A stretch of DNA of 33,843 nt from Clostridia bacterium (GCA_017398825.1 JAFQEV010000047.1:1-33843); one strand, 5' to 3'. Numbered from the stretch's first letter, positions 22,638 through 31,850 are shown. Translations and numbers: made by a program. Notes: a model not told the origin generated them from the sequence alone.

Positions 22638-23258
22638 ATGGAGTATAAAATTTATCAAAAAGAATTAGAGTTACAATCTCGTGGCTGGATTCCCACTTTC
22701 CACGATATTAGAAAAGAAATTCTCGAAATGGTAGCAGATTCCGGTATTAAGAACGGTACTGTTGCAATCGTATCTCACCACACCACTTGTTCTGTAATGG
22801 TTCAAGAATGCTCTCACGATATTGACACTTTTGACCTTGAGTACCTTCAACACGACCTTCTCGATATTATGAGAAAAATGATTCCTGACTTTGCTGAGGA
22901 ACATCAATATCGTCACCCTGGTCCTATCCACGCTCAATACGGCAGATACGTTAACGAGCCCGGTGACTACTCTTCTATGAATACTGACGGTCACCTTCGT
23001 TCAGTTTTCTTTGGTAGAAGTGAAACCTTAACTATCAAAGACGGTAAGCTTGAACTTGGCTTATTCGCTCACATCTACTTTATCGACTGGGATCACGTTA
23101 TTGCACGTCGTCGTCAAGTTAACATCACTATTATGGGTACTACTGACGATATCGGTGATAGAAAGTGGAACGGTGGCGAAGTAATCAACACTCGTCGTAG
23201 ATATACTGACGAAGAGAAGGCTTACGACGTTCACTTTGATCTTCAACAACAACGCTAA
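22638..23258 (+). CDS. yjbQ: YjbQ family (UPF0047) protein
   Basis: 206 residues, longer than the usual 130-140. The family core is clear: SHHTTCSVMVQEC near 47-59, the acidic helix with DIDTFDLEYLQHDLL, the conserved YRHPGP, then NTDGHLRSVFFGRSETLTIK near 115-134 with its Asp-x-His, and LELGLFAHIYFIDWDHVIARR. Extra length is at the C-terminus. The E. coli homologue YjbQ has been reported to have thiamine phosphate synthase activity; the general cellular role is uncertain. It is divergent from the SIS operon and may share its operators. AAGGAG supports the start. Codon use looks highly regular (repeated CAC, ATC, GGT), suggesting good expression. Confidence 0.9.
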   Translation: MEYKIYQKELELQSRGWIPTFHDIRKEILEMVADSGIKNGTVAIVSHHTTCSVMVQECSHDIDTFDLEYLQHDLLDIMRKMIPDFAEEHQYRHPGPIHAQYGRYVNEPGDYSSMNTDGHLRSVFFGRSETLTIKDGKLELGLFAHIYFIDWDHVIARRRQVNITIMGTTDDIGDRKWNGGEVINTRRRYTDEEKAYDVHFDLQQQR

Positions 23259-23269
23259 TTTTTTTAAAG

Positions 23270-23375
23270 TCGTATAAACGGCGTATTTCGGCGTTAACTG
23301 TAAAGTCGTTGCACTAACAATGACCAACAAGGTCTATTGTTATCGCCCCGTCTTTACGAGCCTTGAAATACTTGT
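23270..23375. ncRNA. Structured intergenic element, copy A
   Basis: On the plus strand the outer helix is GTATTTC (23283-23289) with GAAATAC (23365-23371), the middle helix GTAAAG (23300-23305) with CTTTAC (23352-23357), and the inner hairpin ACAAT-GACC-AACAA-GGTC-T-ATTGT (23317-23340). The strings ACCAACAAGG and ACGAGCCTTG are shared with copy B. The strand and any transcript are unknown. I cannot match it to a named RNA family. Confidence 0.55.
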
Positions 23376-23405
23376 TTCTACAACTTTAAAACATATAGAA
23401 AAAAT

Positions 23406-23433
23406 AAGCATAGGTTTTAGCCTATGCTTTTTT
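23406..23433 (+). terminator. Terminator after yjbQ
   Basis: AAGCATAGG and CCTATGCTT form a 9-base stem with a 6-base loop and a T-tract. It lies between copies A and B. Confidence 0.85.
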
Positions 23434-23437
23434 ATTT

Positions 23438-23551
23438 CGTTATAAACTTCGTTATGCTGCGTTTACTGTTTCGTGTTTTGACTTCGGCAACCAACAAGGT
23501 TAGCCTCATCCAAAACACCTCACGAGCCTTGCCTGCGTCGCAACGCGCATA
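23438..23551. ncRNA. Structured intergenic element, copy B
   Basis: Same layout as copy A with different stem sequences: outer TATGC...CGTT (23453-23463) with AACG...GCATA (23542-23551), middle GTGTTTTG (23473-23480) with CAAAACAC (23511-23518), inner GGC-AACC-AACAA-GGTT-A-GCC (23486-23505). The single bulged base on the 3' strand of the inner helix is at the same place as in copy A. Confidence 0.55.
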
Positions 23552-23594
23552 GATTGTCAATCGTTAACCTAAAGGTAAACGCTAAGACAAAAAA

Positions 23595-23645
23595 GCGGTT
23601 GCTCCTTTATCCCGAAATTCTTTTTAAAATAAAAAGAATTTCGGG
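23595..23645 (-). repeat. Dispersed repeat: hairpin plus GGGATAAAGGAGCAAC
   Basis: Read on the minus strand, a perfect 15-base-stem hairpin (CCCGAAATTCTTTTT with AAAAAGAATTTCGGG, 23611-23645) is followed by GATAAAGGAGCAACCGC. The sequence GGGATAAAGGAGCAAC recurs at 15638-15653, again directly after a hairpin of different sequence. No protein gene is seen here. Confidence 0.55.
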
Positions 23646-23711
23646 AATTATAATATTTGTTTCTAACGCCTTAAAAAAAATATATATATATCAAAATTTG
23701 AAAATCAATAA

Positions 23712-23738
23712 AAAAAGATGGCGAAACGCCATCTTTTT
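23712..23738 (-). terminator. Terminator of the arginine operon
   Basis: AAAAAGATGGCG and CGCCATCTTTTT form a perfect 12-base stem with a 3-base loop right after the argF stop. Confidence 0.9.
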
Positions 23739-23739
23739 A

Positions 23740-24726
23740 TTATTTAAGAGTTGCTTTCATTACCGCCTTGATTGTGTGCATGCGGTTTTCAGCCTCGTCA
23801 AATACGATAGATTGAGGGCTTTCAAACACCTCGTTAGTAACTTCGAGTTCCTCTAAGCCGAATTTATCGTAAACGTCTTTTCCAACGGTGGTGTTAAGGT
23901 CGTGGAAGGAGGGTAAACAATGCATAAACTTGCATTGCGCGCCTGCGTTATCCATAACCGCCTTGTTAACTTGATAGGGAAGAAGGTCTTCAATTCTTTC
24001 CTTCCAAACCTCTTGAGGTTCGCCCATTGATACCCAAACGTCAGTATAAATAACGTCAGCGCCCTTGGTCGCTTTTTTAACGTCCGTTTCAAAAGTAATG
24101 GTTGCACCGGTAGTCTTTGCAATTTCCTTACACTTTTCAACGAGTTCTCCGTTAGGGAAGTATTTTTCAGGGGCGCAAGCGGTAAAGTTAAGCCCCATTA
24201 AAGCCGAGCCTACCATTAAGGAATTACCCATATTGTAGCGCGCGTCACCCATGTAAACGAAGTTTATTCCCTTCAAATATCCAAAGTGCTCTCTAATCGT
24301 TAAAAAGTCGGCAAGAATTTGAGTGGGGTGGAATTCGTTAGTCAAGCCGTTCCAAACGGGAACGCCAGCGTGCTTTGCAAGTTCTTCAACGATTTCTTGA
24401 CCAAAGCCACGATATTCAATACCGTCAAACATACGGCCAAGAACTCTTGCCGTATCGGCAATACTTTCTTTTTTGCCTATCTGAGAACCCTGTGGGTCGA
24501 GATAAACGGGGTGAATGCCAAGGTCCGCAGCGGCAACCTCGAACGCGCAACGGGTACGAGTGCTCGTTTTTTCAAAGATAAGCGCAACGTTTTTACCGCG
24601 GAAAACTTTTTGGTCAACGCCGGCTTTCTTTTCTGCCTTAAGCTCCGATGCTAAATCTAATAAATACTCGATTTCCTCGGGGGTATAGTCTAAAAGTTTT
24701 AAAAAGTGTCTGTTTTGTAAATTCAT
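23740..24726 (-). CDS. argF: Ornithine carbamoyltransferase
   Basis: 328 residues. It joins ornithine and carbamoyl phosphate to citrulline in the cytosol. The carbamoyl-phosphate loop [12 protein letters not shown] is at 53-64, followed by EYRGF near 98, [11 protein letters not shown] near 132-142, and the HCLPSFHD motif near 268-275 that carries the ornithine-site Cys. Length is normal and the family assignment is clear; it could in principle be a catabolic ArcB-type enzyme, but its place as the last gene of the argGHCJBDF operon argues for biosynthesis. A terminator follows directly. Carbamoyl phosphate synthetase genes are not in the window. Confidence 0.95.
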   Translation of the reverse strand: MNLQNRHFLKLLDYTPEEIEYLLDLASELKAEKKAGVDQKVFRGKNVALIFEKTSTRTRCAFEVAAADLGIHPVYLDPQGSQIGKKESIADTARVLGRMFDGIEYRGFGQEIVEELAKHAGVPVWNGLTNEFHPTQILADFLTIREHFGYLKGINFVYMGDARYNMGNSLMVGSALMGLNFTACAPEKYFPNGELVEKCKEIAKTTGATITFETDVKKATKGADVIYTDVWVSMGEPQEVWKERIEDLLPYQVNKAVMDNAGAQCKFMHCLPSFHDLNTTVGKDVYDKFGLEELEVTNEVFESPQSIVFDEAENRMHTIKAVMKATLK

Positions 24727-24745
24727 AAAATAATACCTTGCAAAA

Positions 24746-25912
24746 TTATACTTTCAATGCGTCTTTTATAACGCTAATCGCCTTATCGAGCTCTTTTTCG
24801 CTAATATTAAGGGGAGGTAAAAGCCTGAGCTTATCTTTAGCGGTAAGAACTAAAACGCCGTTTTCTAAGCAGTAGTTAACAACGTCTTTAACGGGCTTTT
24901 TAGTCTTGATACCAAGCATAAGTCCCAGCCCCGTTACGCTCTCAACTCCATCAGCGTTTAAAAGCTCATTTTTTAAATATTCGCCCTTTTGCTTAACTGA
25001 GTTAAGTAGAGTTTCATTCAAGCGTGAAATAATACTAATCGCGCCTGCTGCAGCAACGGGATTTCCACCAAAGGTAGAACCGTGAGTGCCAAAGGTTAAA
25101 ACGTTTTCAACCTTTTCGCCAAGCATGCAAGCGCCTATGGGAAGACCACCGCCTAAGCCTTTAGCCGTGGTAACAACGTCAGGCATAATTCCGTAGCCCA
25201 TATACGCATAAAGCTCACCCGTTCTGCCGTTGCCAGTTTGAACCTCGTCAACGATGAGCAAAACGTCGTTACTGTTACAATAAGCGGAAAGCTCTTGAAC
25301 GTATGACTTATCAAGCGCGTTAACACCGCCTTCGCCTTGAACGATTTCAATCATAACGGCGCAAACTGGGTGCTCTTTACAAAGAGTTTTAATCTCGCTC
25401 ATATCGTTTGCGTTAGCGTGAACGAAACCGCTAACTAAGGGATTAAAAAGCTCGTGGAATTTGTCTTGCCCCGTTGCTGATAGCGTTGCAAGCGTTCTGC
25501 CGTGAAAGCTGTTTTTTAACGTTATTATAACGCCATGCTTATTATACTTATCCTCGTAGTATTTTCTCGCAACCTTGATGGCGCACTCGTTTGCCTCAGC
25601 GCCGGAATTTGCAAAGAAGGTCTTTTTAAGCCCCGTTCTTTCAGCAAGCATTTTAGCAAGCGTTACGCACGGCTCGGAATAATAGAGGTTAGAGGTGTGA
25701 GAAAGCTTGTTTAACTGGCTTATAACCGCGTTTTTCCACTCTTCATCACACGCGCCGAACGCTGTGACGCCGATGCCCGTGCCCATGTCTATATACTCTT
25801 TACCGCTAGCGGAATAATACGTTGCGCCCGAGCCTCTTTCAAGGTCTACGGGAAAGCGAGCGTAAGTTCCTGCAACGTAATTTTTATCAAGTTCAAAAAG
25901 GTTATTCATCAT
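24746..25912 (-). CDS. argD: Acetylornithine aminotransferase
   Basis: 388 residues of class III PLP-dependent aminotransferase, the usual ArgD length. It makes N-acetylornithine from N-acetylglutamate semialdehyde using glutamate. Visible motifs: [20 protein letters not shown] near 99-118, IVQGEGGVN near 190-198, [14 protein letters not shown] near 218-231 and the PLP lysine in [14 protein letters not shown] near 248-261. Two ATG codons in a row (25912, 25909) overlap the argB stop by about 11 bases, with AAGGGA before them, so translation is coupled. Confidence 0.95.
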   Translation of the reverse strand: MMNNLFELDKNYVAGTYARFPVDLERGSGATYYSASGKEYIDMGTGIGVTAFGACDEEWKNAVISQLNKLSHTSNLYYSEPCVTLAKMLAERTGLKKTFFANSGAEANECAIKVARKYYEDKYNKHGVIITLKNSFHGRTLATLSATGQDKFHELFNPLVSGFVHANANDMSEIKTLCKEHPVCAVMIEIVQGEGGVNALDKSYVQELSAYCNSNDVLLIVDEVQTGNGRTGELYAYMGYGIMPDVVTTAKGLGGGLPIGACMLGEKVENVLTFGTHGSTFGGNPVAAAGAISIISRLNETLLNSVKQKGEYLKNELLNADGVESVTGLGLMLGIKTKKPVKDVVNYCLENGVLVLTAKDKLRLLPPLNISEKELDKAISVIKDALKV

Positions 25913-26774
25913 CGTTTCCCTTTACCATAGTACCAGCGCCTTCGTCGGTTAAAATCTCCATTAAGATAGAGTGAGGAACGCGCCCATCCATAATAACAAC
26001 GTGTTTAACGCCGTGAGTAATTGCATCGATACAGCAGTCAACCTTGGGTATCATACCGCCTGAAATAACGCCGTCCTTTTTAAGATTTTCAGCCTCTTCA
26101 ACGGTGACGTGAGGGATGAGAGTGGACGGGTCGTCCTTATCTTTTAAGATACCTGCAATATCCGTCATCATAATAAGCCTTTCAGCTTGTAACGCGCCTG
26201 CAATACGAGCAGCGGCGGTATCGCCGTTTATGTTGTAAACGTTTCCGTCGTCATCACTTGCAACGGTTGATATAACGGGGATATATCCTTTATTTAAAAG
26301 GTCTTCAATGGGCTTAATGTTTACGTTGGTAATCTTTCCAACGTAGCCGAGCCTCTCGTCCTTTTTAACGGCCTTTATAAGTCCGCCGTCAATACCCGAA
26401 ATACCCATAGCGTTTCCGCCTTTGGACTCGAGGTGAGAAACGAGTGATTTGTTAACCTTGCCCGCGAGCACCATTTGAACGATATCAACCGTTTCCTTAT
26501 CGGTAACTCTAAGCCCGTCAATAAACTCGGGCTTTTTGCCGAGTCTATCCATAATCTCGTTGATTTCAGGACCACCGCCGTGAACGAGAACGACTTTAAC
26601 GCCGATAAGCCAAAGGAGAACTATATCCTCCATAACCTGTTCTTTAAGGTGTTCGTTTATCATGGCGTTACCGCCGTATTTTACAACTACGGTTTTGCCG
26701 TTGTAACGCTTAATATAGGGGAGCGCTTGAGTTAAAACCTCGGCGCGCTGTGCGTTTGAAAAATTCTTATCCAT
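25902..26774 (-). CDS. argB: Acetylglutamate kinase
   Basis: About 290 residues of the amino-acid kinase family. It phosphorylates N-acetylglutamate, usually the arginine-feedback step when an ArgJ cycle operates. Motifs: VVKYGGNAMIN near 30-40, VLVHGGGPEIN near 62-72, and NINGDTAAARIAGAL near 180-194. The start is not certain: the ATG at 26774 lies 2 bases after the argJ stop but far from GGAG, whereas the in-frame TTG at 26780 overlaps that stop and is better placed (10 bases after GGAG). Both give an intact enzyme. Confidence 0.94.
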   Translation of the reverse strand: MDKNFSNAQRAEVLTQALPYIKRYNGKTVVVKYGGNAMINEHLKEQVMEDIVLLWLIGVKVVLVHGGGPEINEIMDRLGKKPEFIDGLRVTDKETVDIVQMVLAGKVNKSLVSHLESKGGNAMGISGIDGGLIKAVKKDERLGYVGKITNVNIKPIEDLLNKGYIPVISTVASDDDGNVYNINGDTAAARIAGALQAERLIMMTDIAGILKDKDDPSTLIPHVTVEEAENLKKDGVISGGMIPKVDCCIDAITHGVKHVVIMDGRVPHSILMEILTDEGAGTMVKGNDDE

Positions 26775-26776
26775 AA

Positions 26777-27991
26777 TCAAGTTCTATAATCTCCGTTTAT
26801 TTTTACGTAATCGTAGGTTAAATCGCAACCCCACGCTTTTGAAGAGAATTCGCCGTCGTTAAGGTCAACGATAATATCAATTTCCTTTTCGAGTAAAATC
26901 TCTTTTGCCTTTTCTTCGGAAAAATCAACGCCACTACCGTTTTTGCAAACCGCGATAGTGCCTTTTGAGGAAGAGAAATACACGTCTATTTTATCAACGT
27001 CAACACACGCGCCGCTGTAGCCGATAGCACACAAAACTCTTCCCCAGTTAGCGTCCGCACCGAACATTGCAGCTTTGGTAAGGCTTGAGCATATTACGCT
27101 TTTAGCAACCGTTTTAGCAATATCTAAAGTTTTACCGCCCGAAACCTTGCACTCGAGGAGCTTTGTCGCGCCCTCGCCGTCAGATGCAATCATACGGCAA
27201 AGGTTAACGGTTACGGTGTTGAGCGCTTTCATAAACGCTTTAAAATCATCGCCATCGCTAACTATTTCGTCGTTTTCCGCCATGCCGTTAGCAAGTACGG
27301 TTACCATATCGTTAGTTGAGGTGTCACCGTCGATACTAACCATATTGAACGTTTCTTTTATATCTGAGGACAATGCTTTTTGGAGCATCTCGGCAGAAAT
27401 TTTACAATCGGTAGTGATAAACACGAGCATGGTCGCCATGTTGGGATGTATCATACCGCTACCTTTTGCAATACCTCCCATCTTGCAAGTTTTACCGCCA
27501 ACGGTAAATTCAACTGCAACCTCTTTTTTAACCGTATCGGTAGTCATAATAGCCTCGGCAGCGTAGTCACAGCCGTCGTAGGATAAACCGTCGATAAGTG
27601 AGGGAATTCCGTTTTTGATAGGCGTAATATCAAGGGGTTGACCGATAACGCCGGTAGATGCAACCACAACGTCACTTGCGCTAATGCCGAGCTTTTCGGC
27701 AAGGAGGGAGCAGGTGAGGTTTGCAATTTCAATTCCGTTAGCGTTACAAGTGTTGGCGTTACCGCTGTTGCAAATAACCGCTTGAGCGTATCCGTTTGAA
27801 ATGTTTTGCTTAGTAACGGTAAGGGGAGCGCCCTTAACGAGATTTGTCGTATACGTTGCCGCTGCCGTGCAGGGAACGTCACTAACGATAAGAGCTAAGT
27901 CGCGCTTAACCCTGTTTTTTCTAATTCCACAATGAACGCCGTTTGCCTTAAAGCCTTTTGCGGCGCAAACACCGCCAGAAATAAGTTTCAT
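26777..27991 (-). CDS. argJ: Bifunctional glutamate N-acetyltransferase/amino-acid acetyltransferase
   Basis: 404 residues. ArgJ transfers the acetyl group from N-acetylornithine to glutamate, so acetyl groups are recycled. The self-cleavage site is visible in KGSGMIHPNMATMLVF near 176-191, cut between Ala and the nucleophile Thr to give the two chains. ICNSGNANTCNA near 72-83 and GADANWGRVLCAIGYSG near 313-329 are typical of the family. The presence of ArgJ with no argA fits the cyclic pathway. It follows argC by one base, with a GGAGAA site. Confidence 0.95.
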   Translation of the reverse strand: MKLISGGVCAAKGFKANGVHCGIRKNRVKRDLALIVSDVPCTAAATYTTNLVKGAPLTVTKQNISNGYAQAVICNSGNANTCNANGIEIANLTCSLLAEKLGISASDVVVASTGVIGQPLDITPIKNGIPSLIDGLSYDGCDYAAEAIMTTDTVKKEVAVEFTVGGKTCKMGGIAKGSGMIHPNMATMLVFITTDCKISAEMLQKALSSDIKETFNMVSIDGDTSTNDMVTVLANGMAENDEIVSDGDDFKAFMKALNTVTVNLCRMIASDGEGATKLLECKVSGGKTLDIAKTVAKSVICSSLTKAAMFGADANWGRVLCAIGYSGACVDVDKIDVYFSSSKGTIAVCKNGSGVDFSEEKAKEILLEKEIDIIVDLNDGEFSSKAWGCDLTYDYVKINGDYRT

Positions 27992-27992
27992 A

Positions 27993-28919
27993 TTATTCTC
28001 CTAAGTTAAGCCCCGTCGTTTCATCAAGTCCGAGAGCAATATTCATATTTTGTACCGCTGCGCCCGATGCTCCCTTTCCAAGATTATCAAAGCGCGAAAC
28101 GAGTGTAATTCTATCTTCGTTTCCGAAAACTGAAACGAGCATGTCGTCTCTATTAGACAGCGTGTTAGAGGCTAAGAAACCGCCCTCGCTATCATCAGAG
28201 TATTTAACTACCTTTCCGTTATATACCGATTTGTAAATTTGCTTGATATCGTCTATCTTGCAAGATATATCGCTACTAAAAAGGGGAACGGTAACTTGCA
28301 TACCGCACGCGTAATCACACACGATAGGCATAAATACGGGCGCTGTTTCAAGCCCTGTAAATTTTACCATTTCAGGAAGGTGCTTGTGTGACTGCGAAAG
28401 CCCGTATAAACGAGGCGAATCAAAGCTGATAGGGCGGTTATTCCCTTCATACTCGGCAATCATTTTCTTTCCGCCACCCGTGTAGCCCGTGAGGGAATAC
28501 GCGGTGAGTTTTGCCGTATTTTTAATAACGCCTGCGTCAACTAAAGGGCTTATCAAAGAGATAAAACCGCTTGCGTGGCAACCGGGGTTTGCTATCTTTT
28601 TTGCCGATTTTAACTTTTCTCTTAAATTCTTAATCTCTGCAAAGCCGTAGGTGAAATCATCGTTTACGCGGTGAGCGGTTGACGTGTCTATAACGATGGT
28701 TTTATCGTTTTTAATAAGTGATACCGATTCGCGCGCAGCATCGTCAGGCAAACATAAAAAGGTAACGTCGCTTGAATTGATAGCCTCCTCTCTTGCCGAA
28801 AGGTTCTTTCTAAGCTCGTCGGGAAGAGTAATGAGTGAGATGTCCTCCCTTGCCTTTAGCCTATCGAATATTTTAAGTCCGGTAGTTCCAGCACTACCGT
28901 CAATAAATACTTTATACAT
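27993..28919 (-). CDS. argC: N-acetyl-gamma-glutamyl-phosphate reductase, short type
   Basis: 308 residues, the length of the type 2 ArgC enzymes rather than the 340-350 of type 1. It reduces N-acetylglutamyl phosphate to the semialdehyde with NADPH. Motifs: GSAGTTGLKIFDRL at 8-21 (nucleotide binding) and ANPGCHASGFISL near 111-123 with the catalytic Cys. HKHLPEM near 178-184 supplies the conserved His. Its ATG shares a base with the argH stop (TGATG), so translation is coupled. Confidence 0.93.
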   Translation of the reverse strand: MYKVFIDGSAGTTGLKIFDRLKAREDISLITLPDELRKNLSAREEAINSSDVTFLCLPDDAARESVSLIKNDKTIVIDTSTAHRVNDDFTYGFAEIKNLREKLKSAKKIANPGCHASGFISLISPLVDAGVIKNTAKLTAYSLTGYTGGGKKMIAEYEGNNRPISFDSPRLYGLSQSHKHLPEMVKFTGLETAPVFMPIVCDYACGMQVTVPLFSSDISCKIDDIKQIYKSVYNGKVVKYSDDSEGGFLASNTLSNRDDMLVSVFGNEDRITLVSRFDNLGKGASGAAVQNMNIALGLDETTGLNLGE

Positions 28920-30292
28920 CAGTTTAAAAATCCCTTTACGATTTTAATTTGGTCGTTTACCGATTTTACGCTCGTTCCGCCGAATGAAACGCGCTTTTCA
29001 ACGCAAGTTAGAAGGTCTATTTCTTTATACAAATCGTCTTCAAATAAATCGCTGTGCTTTTTGTATTCGCTAAGCGGTAATTTTTCAAGTACGGTATTTT
29101 TCTCAATACACTCGGAAACGATTGTGCCCGAAATTTTGTAAGCCGTTCTAAACGGCATACCTTTTTTAACGAGGTAATCGGCAAGGTCGGTTGCATTGAT
29201 AAAGCCCTTTTGAGCTGCTAAAAGCATATTTTCAGGAATAGCTTTCATCGTTGCAAGCATAGGCGCTGCGATTGAAAGGCAAGCCTTAACTGTGTCACAC
29301 GCGTCGAAAAGGCACTCTTTATCCTCTTGCATATCCTTGTTGTAAGCGAGAGGCAAGCCCTTTAAAGTGGTGAGTATTCCCATTAAATCACCGTAAACGC
29401 GACCCGTTTTACCGCGGATAAGTTCAGCCATATCGGGATTTTTCTTTTGGGGCATAATGGAAGAGCCGGTAGTGTAGGCGTTTGAAAGCTCGATAAACTT
29501 AAACTCCCAACTCGACCAAAGTATAATCTCTTCCGAAAGCCTCGATAAGTGCATCATAAGCGTTGCACAGCAAGAGATAAACTCTACCGTGAAATCCCTA
29601 TCAGAAACGCCGTCAAGGCTGTTTGAACAAACGCCGTCAAAGCCTAAGAGCTTTGCCTCGTAAAACCTATCGGTGTTATACGTAGTTCCGGCAAGTGCAC
29701 AGCTACCGATGGGGGAAACGTTAGTGCGCTTATAGCAATCGTTAAACCTGTCGATATCGCGAATGAGCATCATTGCGTAAGCCATTAAGTGATGCCCAAA
29801 AGTTATCGGTTGAGCGCGTTGAAGGTGAGTGTAACCCGGCATTATAGTAGATGCGTTTTGCTCAGCTTGAACGGTTAAAGCGGATAATACCTCTTTAATT
29901 AAAGAGATTATTTCCTTAATCTCTTTTTTAACGTAGAGCCTAAAATCGAGCGCAACCTGGTCGTTACGGCTACGAGCGGTGTGGAGCTTTTTGCCTGTAT
30001 CGCCAACTCTCTCGGTAAGCACTTGTTCTACGAACATATGCACGTCTTCCGCTGTCATATCAATAGCGAGTTTTCCGCTTAAAACGTCCTCTAAAATAGA
30101 GGAAAGCCCGTCTATGAGGCAGTTTTTCTCATTTTCCGATATAATATTTTGTTTAGCAAGCATCATTGCGTGAGCAATACTGCCTTCAATATCCTCTTTA
30201 ATCATTTTACTGTCAAAAGAGATTGAAGAATTGAAATCGTCCGCAAGTTTTGAGGTAACGCCGTCGGTGCGCCCCGTCCACATTTTACTCAT
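28919..30292 (-). CDS. argH: Argininosuccinate lyase
   Basis: 457 residues. It splits argininosuccinate into arginine and fumarate. The fumarase/aspartase superfamily signature GSSIMPQKKNPD is at about 277-288, with TARSRNDQ near 105-112 and the YTHLQRAQP segment near 154-162 (catalytic His). Length is normal for ArgH without the fused acetyltransferase found in some bacteria. The gap to argG (61 bases) contains an inverted repeat that may weaken read-through. Confidence 0.95.
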   Translation of the reverse strand: MSKMWTGRTDGVTSKLADDFNSSISFDSKMIKEDIEGSIAHAMMLAKQNIISENEKNCLIDGLSSILEDVLSGKLAIDMTAEDVHMFVEQVLTERVGDTGKKLHTARSRNDQVALDFRLYVKKEIKEIISLIKEVLSALTVQAEQNASTIMPGYTHLQRAQPITFGHHLMAYAMMLIRDIDRFNDCYKRTNVSPIGSCALAGTTYNTDRFYEAKLLGFDGVCSNSLDGVSDRDFTVEFISCCATLMMHLSRLSEEIILWSSWEFKFIELSNAYTTGSSIMPQKKNPDMAELIRGKTGRVYGDLMGILTTLKGLPLAYNKDMQEDKECLFDACDTVKACLSIAAPMLATMKAIPENMLLAAQKGFINATDLADYLVKKGMPFRTAYKISGTIVSECIEKNTVLEKLPLSEYKKHSDLFEDDLYKEIDLLTCVEKRVSFGGTSVKSVNDQIKIVKGFLN

Positions 30293-30316
30293 AATTGTTC
30301 CTTTTAAAAAATAGCA

Positions 30317-30345
30317 TTATCCTTTCCCGAAAAGAGAAAGGATAA
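30317..30345 (-). terminator. Inverted repeat between argG and argH, possible partial terminator
   Basis: TTATCCTTTC and GAAAGGATAA form a perfect 10-base stem with a 9-base loop. On the minus strand a T6 run follows a few bases later, so partial termination or an mRNA-processing role is possible. Confidence 0.5.
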
Positions 30346-30353
30346 ATTTAGTA

Positions 30354-31589
30354 TTATTTCTTTTTATTAAGTTTGCCTTGCTTTACCATTGCTTGAACGG
30401 TGATAGGAAGACCGAAAAGGTTGATAAAGCCGTCAGCATCTTTTTGGTTGTAGTCACTTTCACCAAAGGTTGCGATTTCTTCGCTGTAGAGCGAATTGTC
30501 ACTCCAAACGCCAGCGTTTATCATATTGCCTTTGTAAAGCTTGAGGCGTACCTTACCAGTAACGGTTTCCTGAGTTTTATCAACGAACGCGGAGAGCGCC
30601 TCGCGAAGAGGAGTGAACCATTGACCGTTATATACGAGTTCACCAAACGTTACTGCAAGTTTTTGCTTTTCGTGCATAGTAAGCTTATCAAGGCAAAGCG
30701 TTTCAAGTACTGAGTGAGCCTTGTATAAGATAGTGCCACCCGGAGTTTCGTAAACACCACGGCATTTCATACCAACTAAACGGTTTTCAACTATATCGAG
30801 AATACCGATACCGTTTTTACCACCGAGCTCGTTAAGCTTTAAGATAATGTTCTTAGCGCTCATCTTCTCGCCGTCAAGAGCAACGGGGATACCCTTTTCA
30901 AATTCAATTTCAACGTAAGTAGGTACGTCGGGTGCGTTGATGGGAGATACGCCCATTTCTAAGAAACCGGGCTTTTCATAAGTGGGCTCGTTACCAGTAT
31001 CTTCAAGGTCTAAGCCCTCGTGAGATAAGTGCCACAAGTTCTTGTCCTTAGAGTAGTTTGTTTCCCTATTGATTTTAAGGGGAACGTTGTGAGCCTCAGC
31101 GTAGTCGATTTCTTCCTCACGAGATTTAATATCCCACTCCCTCCAAGGAGCAATGATAGGCATATCGGGAGCGAAAGCCTTAATGGTAAGCTCAAAACGA
31201 ACTTGGTCGTTACCTTTACCGGTACAGCCGTGAGCAATAGCGTCCGCGCCTTCTTTCAAAGCAACGTCAACGAGAGCTTTAGCAATGCAGGGGCGAGCGT
31301 GGCTCGTGCCGAGCAAGTATTCCTCGTAAATTGCGCCTGCCTTCATGGTAGGAATAATATAATTGTCAACGTAATCGTCGGTAAGGTCTAAACAGTAAAG
31401 CTTGGACGCGCCAGTCTTTAACGCCTTTTCCTCTAAACCGTCAAGCTCATCTGCTTGACCAACGTTACCTGCAACGGCGATAACTTCGCAGTTGTTGTAA
31501 TTTTCCTTAAGCCAGGGGATAATGATCGAAGTGTCAAGACCGCCCGAGTATGCAAGTACTACCTTTTTGATTTTAGATTTATCTATCAT
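30354..31589 (-). CDS. argG: Argininosuccinate synthase
   Basis: 411 residues, a usual length for ArgG. It joins citrulline and aspartate with ATP. The ATP-binding loop [17 protein letters not shown] is at 11-27, followed by [13 protein letters not shown] near 119-131 and the KEGYWS-like region replaced by SYEKPGF-type sequence common in Firmicutes. First gene of the seven-gene arginine operon, with a good promoter 52 bases upstream and an AAGGAG site. High and regular codon bias suggests good expression. Confidence 0.95.
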   Translation of the reverse strand: MIDKSKIKKVVLAYSGGLDTSIIIPWLKENYNNCEVIAVAGNVGQADELDGLEEKALKTGASKLYCLDLTDDYVDNYIIPTMKAGAIYEEYLLGTSHARPCIAKALVDVALKEGADAIAHGCTGKGNDQVRFELTIKAFAPDMPIIAPWREWDIKSREEEIDYAEAHNVPLKINRETNYSKDKNLWHLSHEGLDLEDTGNEPTYEKPGFLEMGVSPINAPDVPTYVEIEFEKGIPVALDGEKMSAKNIILKLNELGGKNGIGILDIVENRLVGMKCRGVYETPGGTILYKAHSVLETLCLDKLTMHEKQKLAVTFGELVYNGQWFTPLREALSAFVDKTQETVTGKVRLKLYKGNMINAGVWSDNSLYSEEIATFGESDYNQKDADGFINLFGLPITVQAMVKQGKLNKKK

Positions 31590-31640
31590 ATTATACTCCT
31601 TGTCCGAACAAACGGAACGAAATTTATTAACAACAGCTAC

Positions 31641-31669
31641 ATTATATCTATATAAAATGATAAAGTCAA
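31641..31669 (-). promoter_or_regulatory. Promoter of the arginine operon
   Basis: On the minus strand TTGACT (31664-31669) and TATAAT (31641-31646), spacer 17. Confidence 0.85.
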
Positions 31670-31677
31670 CTAAAATA

Positions 31678-31777
31678 ATGCATATTTTTTAAATTTTTAA
31701 AAATATTTTTGGCTATTTATGCATAATTATTTAATAAATATGCAATATACACAAATTTATGCATATTTTTATGCAAA
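31678..31777. promoter_or_regulatory. Repeated ATGCA(T) sites upstream of argG
   Basis: ATGCAT or its half occurs five times in 98 bases: 31678, TTATGCATAA at 31717, 31739, TTATGCATA at 31757 and 31770. TATGCAT-N6-ATGCAAA at 31758-31777 resembles an ArgR box (half sites TNTGNAT and ATNCANA), but the spacing is 6 rather than 4 bases. These may be ArgR sites; no argR gene is in the window. The rest of this 280-base gap is AT-rich and without a gene. Confidence 0.4.
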
Positions 31778-31818
31778 CATATTCTAAAAACAGAAATATA
31801 ACTTTTTATTTCAAATAA

Positions 31819-31850
31819 AAAAGCGTTGAGCAATTTCGCTCAACGCTTTT
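31819..31850. terminator. Terminator of the small exported protein gene
   Basis: AAAAGCGTTGAGC and GCTCAACGCTTTT form a 13-base stem. The same stem sequence recurs at 32610-32643. Confidence 0.85.
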
